NCBI GenBank assembly: GCA_003990745.1 | Contig: RBNI01001244.1 | Coordinates: 1 to 23,511, forward strand | Length of the DNA: 23,511 nucleotides | Origin: Jimgerdemannia flammicorona | Lineage: Eukaryota > Mucoromycota > Endogonomycetes > Endogonales > Endogonaceae | Reading direction: 5' to 3' | Shown here: piece after piece, positions 19,074 through 23,511 of the stretch | Position numbering within the stretch: position 1 is the first letter of the stretch | How the letters are laid out: each line of letters opens with the position of its first letter | The notes under the pieces: model-generated | The model's database searches: none | What the model was told of the DNA's origin: nothing | Seen by the model: only the letters and a program-made list of their open reading frames with translations | Translations under genes and position numbers: made by a program

Positions 19074-19460
19074 CTGTAATGCCGAGCATTCAAGCGCAAT
19101 GGGATTGGGAAAGAATTGGTTCAGCAACGAATACGACTGCTGTACATATGATGACGGTAAAGGCATCATGGCATACCTAATTCTACCAGTGCAGACTGAG
19201 TGGGGAACGCAAAAGGGTTTCTGCATGGATGGCGATTATTTACCCTTTTCACCAAAGCAAATCGTCAATAAAATATAATGTGTCCCGGTGGTACGATCAC
19301 GGTTTTGGCGGTCCCTTCTGAGACTAGGTTCGTCCCCCTTGAGCAAATCCGCGCGATTTTGTCTTCTTCCTGCTGCCATGATAGGGTAATGCGCGTACAA
19401 TAGCCACAACGGATCCGCGACATCACATTGAACCGGCCGATATGTATCCCCATGCGCTTC
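19074..19460 (-). pseudogene. Possible upstream N-domain remnants of the UFD1-like sequence
   Basis: Two minus-strand frames give short stretches that resemble the start of the UFD1 N-domain: YAHYPIMAAGRRQNR (about 19370-19415) against the family's RCYP-x-x-M...R, and EGTAKTVIVPPG (about 19277-19315) against GGKIIMPPSAL. They are in different frames and spaced by more than the family needs, so an intron, a frameshift or chance are all possible. Confidence 0.3.
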
Positions 19461-20553
19461 GTCGTTAACGTTATGTTCCCTTCGTTCTACGCGACACAGC
19501 AGAGTGCCCATTTCCAGACCCCAAATCAAATTGTACCAGAAACGTCTGATGGAAAAACAGGTGTTGCTTCCCATATTTCTAATATCCACTCTAAAATTGT
19601 CAACTTTATTAATAGTTGCTCTTTAAATGAATACAATTTGCGTCTTCAGTTTGTTTTGGTTGTAAATTGGCCACCTAGTAACGCGATAATTTCAGTTATA
19701 GCAAACATCTGCCGCTAGTCGATCTTGCATCTATCTCTATTTGTTCAGCGATCTGGCCATACAGTTCGTCGATGCAACCATCATAGTCTACAAACATGAT
19801 AGGTTCGCATTACAAATTTTTTTAAAATATGCACCTCATGACTACAATCACAACCCAATTGTACATTGTCTTGCGTTCGATGATAGACAATAACAATGGT
19901 CACCTGTTGACAGAAATTTAGTGCGCATCCTACTGAGTCGAATGTTATTTTCTTCGTTTCTTTTCCTTTTTTCTCTTCTCTTTATTGCTACGGAGCAGTC
20001 TATTATACAATATCGACGCCCTTAGCCACATAATCAAGTCTTATGAAGAAAGAGTCTTACAATGGTTGAATACAAATTTGAGCTTCAGCATATAGTGAGG
20101 CAGCTGCAATTATTGGTGGTGGTGGAGGGCTACGTTATGGGCATACGCTAGTCCGTTGCCGATTGTATTTATTAACGGGACGCAGCTGACACGTGGGCCC
20201 GTTCTAGTCGTTTGCAAAAGGACTGGAGGGACCTTCTCTTAATGATGGCAAATTCGGGTTTGAAAAGAAAGAGTCCATCATTGATATTGTTAGAATTGTG
20301 GTAGACGTTGCCGGCCAGCAATTTGCCTATTTGAGGAATTTTCATTGTGGAAAACGGAGTGCCAAAACCGAGAATACGAGATAAGAAACACACACACACA
20401 GAATGGTCAATGTCGGTGTTGGCGAACCCAACATTCAGGGCAGAACACAGGCCATCCCGTCAAGCCTGAGTAGAATAAATACCATATTTTCCAAATTGGG
20501 AACGGCAACAAGTGGTATGAAAATTCAAAGTAGAAAATTCAACCGGAAATGCC
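19461..20553. other. Region without recognisable gene
   Basis: A minus-strand open frame at 20172-20399 (75 codons, NDGLFLFKPEFAI near its middle) is faintly glycosyltransferase-like but too short to assign. A GGT-rich run at about 20113-20128 and a (CA)n run at 20388-20401 are simple repeats. Nothing else is supported. Confidence 0.45.
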
Positions 20554-20876
20554 TCATGACGCCACGTTGTCACAACACTGATTGTTGCAAGCCGTGTTGG
20601 GGTTTACCAGGTTTCACAGGCATAGCCATAGGGGTAACCAGCGCCATAGCCAGCACCGTAGCCGTAACCGCCCTACGGAGCCCAAACACCGTAGCTGTAG
20701 GGATAACTGCCACCCCGTTTGCCATTCTTCTTGATGACATTGAAGCAGTTGAGCTTGTTCTTGGAGCATGCGTCGTTGTTGGCGCAGTAGTCGGTACTGC
20801 AATCCTTGCAGCACATTGGTCAGCATTGCTGGACCACGCACGGAGCGCCACAACCGGTGCTATAATCATATTTCAT
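20554..20876 (-). pseudogene. Broken cysteine-rich, Gly/Tyr-rich small protein gene
   Basis: From ATG 20876-20874 one minus frame encodes a Cys-rich stretch (C-x3-C-x4-C, then CC-x2-C-x4-C-x5-C-x6-C), a basic KKNGKRGG linker, then a Tyr/Gly-rich tail (GGYGYGAGYGAGYPYGY). TGA after the third Cys and TAG before the Gly/Tyr tail interrupt it, and a frame change after CETW leads to a terminal NTACNNQCCDNVAS ending at TGA 20554. The Cys pattern resumes after each break, so one former protein is likely. Small Cys-rich proteins in fungi are often secreted (wall or effector proteins), but no signal peptide was found upstream of the ATG; a missing first exon is possible. Family not recognised. The opposite-strand frame 20403-20936 is judged a shadow. 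Confidence 0.55.
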
Positions 20877-22740
20877 CGAAATCACAAGCTAATAAATATT
20901 GATGACGACCGAAAATTAAACTCGGATGTAAAGTAAGATTATAGATTAGATGGCAACAGGAAGCATGGTTGCGCTAGCGAGTTTTAGGCGCTGTACAAGC
21001 TGGCAAACATTGTTTGCTGTCAGTGTTGTCGTACAATATTTCTATTGGTTACATACTTGCGTTCAATCTTTCGTTTTCATGCACATCTGGCCAATCGATC
21101 ACCATTGCATCGGGGATTTAGAGGTAGAAAGGTTATTGGGAGTGTATCATCCCACCCGCAGGTCATGGGTAAGGATGAAACTTAGATTTACCGACCAAAG
21201 AGGAGACGTGCGCGAAACCTCACCACTGATGGGTACTGAAGAACCCCGTAGCGCTCTTTGTTGAACAATGGGGGATTTGCCTTTGATGACTATGTAGGTC
21301 TGAAACTAACAAAATGGCTTGACGAATGAATACGATGCAGTAAAAACTGATGAGAAACAAAGACGACGTTCTTGCTTGCTTTAGGTGACGCCTAGAATGG
21401 CACAAAAAGTGTGGACGACGACGGTGGTTCTCGCACGTCGGTCATCGCATCCTGTTCCGTTTCACCAACGCTTCGAGGTTGTAATGTGCTCGCACTGCCC
21501 TATTGTTATCGTGCATCTATCTTATCCTTGGCTTCTTATTTCTTAGAACTTGAAAACCATCACGACATGCATCCGAGTTCTTGGCGGATTTGGAATAGGT
21601 GGATCAATGTGCGAGGGCACAGCGTTGAGATTTATTTGGTTGGAGTGACAGGTGCGTGAATAGTGTAAGGGATTGAAAGAGAAACCGAGGTGATGGGTTG
21701 TATGGTATTGGCGTTTTTGTCGTATTGTTGGTAAGATAAACATCATTAATATTAGACGTATGGGAACATAGACCGTGACGAAATGCCAAGATTAGAGCAT
21801 CGAAAGCGTAACAACAATGGTGATGGCAAGTTATAGCATCAACCCCTGATCAAAAAAAAAACCCCGATTCCAACCAAATATGGTCACGCTCAAATTGGTA
21901 CTCCACAATGGCAAGCAAACTGGCCGATCTATTAATATTACATATCGCGTGATGGATGGTTTATTTTTACCCGAGCGTCGTTTCCATATTACAAATCCGT
22001 CTTCCATCAGACCTCGAATATAAAACGGCGCTGTAATTAGCCGAGCATCTTATTCAGCGCGAGCCTCGCAAAAAGGCAACACCGCAGTAGGAAAGTGGGG
22101 CACGCTCGCATTGAAGAAAATGTCGATATCATCGAGTGACAAGTTGATGGCTTCTCCGTGACAGCATTGCATTTAAACGTACGAATACAAAGAACTACGG
22201 CAAACTGTAGTGGGGTATATTTCTTGACGAACGAAGAGAAAGAAAAAACCACAAGGAAAGATCACGTGTACATTGACCATCAATAGTGAAATCCTTGAGC
22301 GGTATCGCTCTTGGAGGCTGCGGTGGCATTTACACCTATTGATGGCGCGGATATTGTAGACCTATATCTAAAAAAAAAAATAAAAAAAAAAAAGCGTTGT
22401 AGGTGGCTGGGAGACAAAGGTAACAACATTGCAATCTAACAATAAATCGTTAGATTTTGGATTATTAATACGGACGGCTACCTTTTGTGTGGATGCGTTC
22501 TACGGGTTTCTATTACAAATATCGAGAATCAGCCCCTAGCCGTGTCTCGGCCAAGAGCCGAAACGCAACGAGCCACCGCCGTATGACACCCCGCCTCTCT
22601 GCTCTGTGCGACATTTTTAGACCATTGCAAGGTCACACAACGGTGACATAGGCACTCACATGAGTGAATTTGTAGCCATGACCACATGACCACATGATGG
22701 CAAATGGGTGGGTGTACCTTTTGGTGATGGTGGGAAAGGT
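20877..22740. other. Region without recognisable gene
   Basis: Scattered open frames under 110 codons (20950-21264 and 21411-21659 on +, 21543-21789 and 22037-22252 on -) show no known domain or conserved pattern. Short A runs at 21852 and 22370-22393. Nothing else is supported. Confidence 0.5.
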
Positions 22741-23056
22741 ACTTATATAATTATGTATATATATGTATATTATTCAAAATCACTCTACATGGCCGAGGTT
22801 ATTACCCCAACAGATCGAACGTCTAGAAGAAATTGAAAACCCTGACTCCAAGCACATCCATCAATTATGCGCATGTTTCCGTGACAGCGGTCTCATCCGA
22901 GTTTTGGCTGGTGCCAAGATCGTAAACCGGCAGCACCGACAGATTCTGATAAGGACGCGTAAATCCCGTGTCCCGATCGACGTGGCCACAAAGGGCAACC
23001 CGGAAAAGTGCAAGGTCAGAAGAGCCGATCCCACAACAACGAACATTCTCGATTAA
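22741..23056 (+). CDS. Candidate first exon or short gene behind an AT-rich TATA-like region
   Basis: An alternating TATATA stretch (22743-22773) precedes an open + frame that runs 22763-23056 (97 codons if read from its first ATG, which lies inside the AT stretch). The product is Arg/Lys- and Ile-rich, with RLEEIENPD and SGLIRVLAGAKIVNRQHRQIL; no family recognised. A second ATG at about 22791 (ATGGCCGAGG, good context) is in another frame and stops after 15 codons. Frames then switch towards 23378 without a clear splice model. Possibly a relic. Confidence 0.25.
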
Positions 23057-23511
23057 TGGGTATCATGATTTGTTGGTCTGTTTCCAAGGACCATGCCAAG
23101 CGGGAGGACGGTTTACGGGATGTACGGGATGGCGATCAGGAGAGAGAGACAGAGACCAGAGCTCCTGGAAGACATCCCCTGCAAACAAAACAAATCGCAT
23201 AAGCAACTGTCTGGGACTGTCAGTCCAATATCAACCCAAAATTGCGCGCCCGACGAATCATGCTGCCCTTTCTTCCCACACGACAACAAACCCCCTCGAC
23301 CCCGACCACCCCAAACTCGCACTTTTTTTGCTTGATTTGAATATTGCGAGGAAACAAAAGAGAGATGAAGAACGATAGGCATTGAGCACTTTTCTAAAGG
23401 ATTACTGTCAATAAGAGTTTGATACCGGCTTATTCAGTCCTTTTTTTGCTTTGTTCTCGTTCTGCCGACAAACGAGAGCTCCCCCAAGAAGGCAACCCTC
23501 AACCCCCCCCC
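23057..23511. other. Right end, no gene recognised
   Basis: A frame at 22968-23378 is Ser/Thr/Arg-rich and low in complexity with no domain. The window ends in a run of C. Nothing further is supported. Confidence 0.4.

Noticed and set aside
18937..19278. 113-codon + strand frame
   Set aside because: It is the shadow of the UFD1-like exon on the minus strand and matches no family itself.
20403..20936. 177-codon + strand frame (Ala/Val-rich, apparent membrane segment)
   Set aside because: It is antisense to the ordered Cys-rich and Gly/Tyr-rich frame; its hydrophobicity mirrors Gly/Tyr codons on the other strand.

Overview
The window is fungal nuclear DNA. The one intact host gene is an HMT1-type ABC transporter interrupted by eleven short GT-AG introns (66-116 nt). 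Around it lie a fungal-type Ty3/gypsy retrotransposon, decayed RNI-type leucine-rich repeats, and a relic exon of the UFD1 family. A basidiomycete or an early-diverging (Mucoromycota-like) filamentous fungus would fit; the sequence alone does not decide between them.

Bases 1-7689 are the 3' nine-tenths or so of a Ty3/gypsy (Metaviridae) LTR retrotransposon on the + strand; its 5' LTR lies off the left edge. Order: Pro/Glu/Ser-rich upstream frame, gag with zinc knuckle, aspartic protease, long Cys/His-containing spacer, dUTPase, connector, reverse transcriptase, RNase H, HHCC/DDE integrase with a GPY/F module, an extra unidentified frame, then a 3' LTR. The coding frames carry about 35 in-frame stops, mostly TGA, yet few frameshifts and nearly all catalytic motifs. 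CpG is almost absent. Together this points to C-to-T decay (cytosine methylation or a RIP-like process). A CpG-poor degenerate repeat block (7690-8717) follows, ending at a poly-T tract (8718-8766).

From 8767 on, base composition changes abruptly to CpG-normal host DNA. A polyadenylation signal faces the poly-T tract from the right, as expected of a minus-strand retroposed sequence. A near-perfect 18-bp inverted repeat sits at 8970-9029. The ABC transporter (minus strand, 9778-13331) resolves into 12 exons that sum to 2508 nt, 835 codons plus stop, with all nucleotide-binding motifs.

The right half (13332-23511) is gene-poor and relic-rich: decayed LRR fragments at 15196-15412 and 17308-17618, a 189-codon minus-strand open frame with no early ATG (15466-16035), a diverged 250-280 bp duplication (16337-16911) running into a 19-bp minisatellite (16916-17226), a UFD1-family exon fragment (18970-19073, minus), and a broken cysteine-rich, Gly/Tyr-rich small-protein gene (20554-20876, minus). 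The rest shows no recognisable gene. No tRNA, rRNA or CRISPR was seen.
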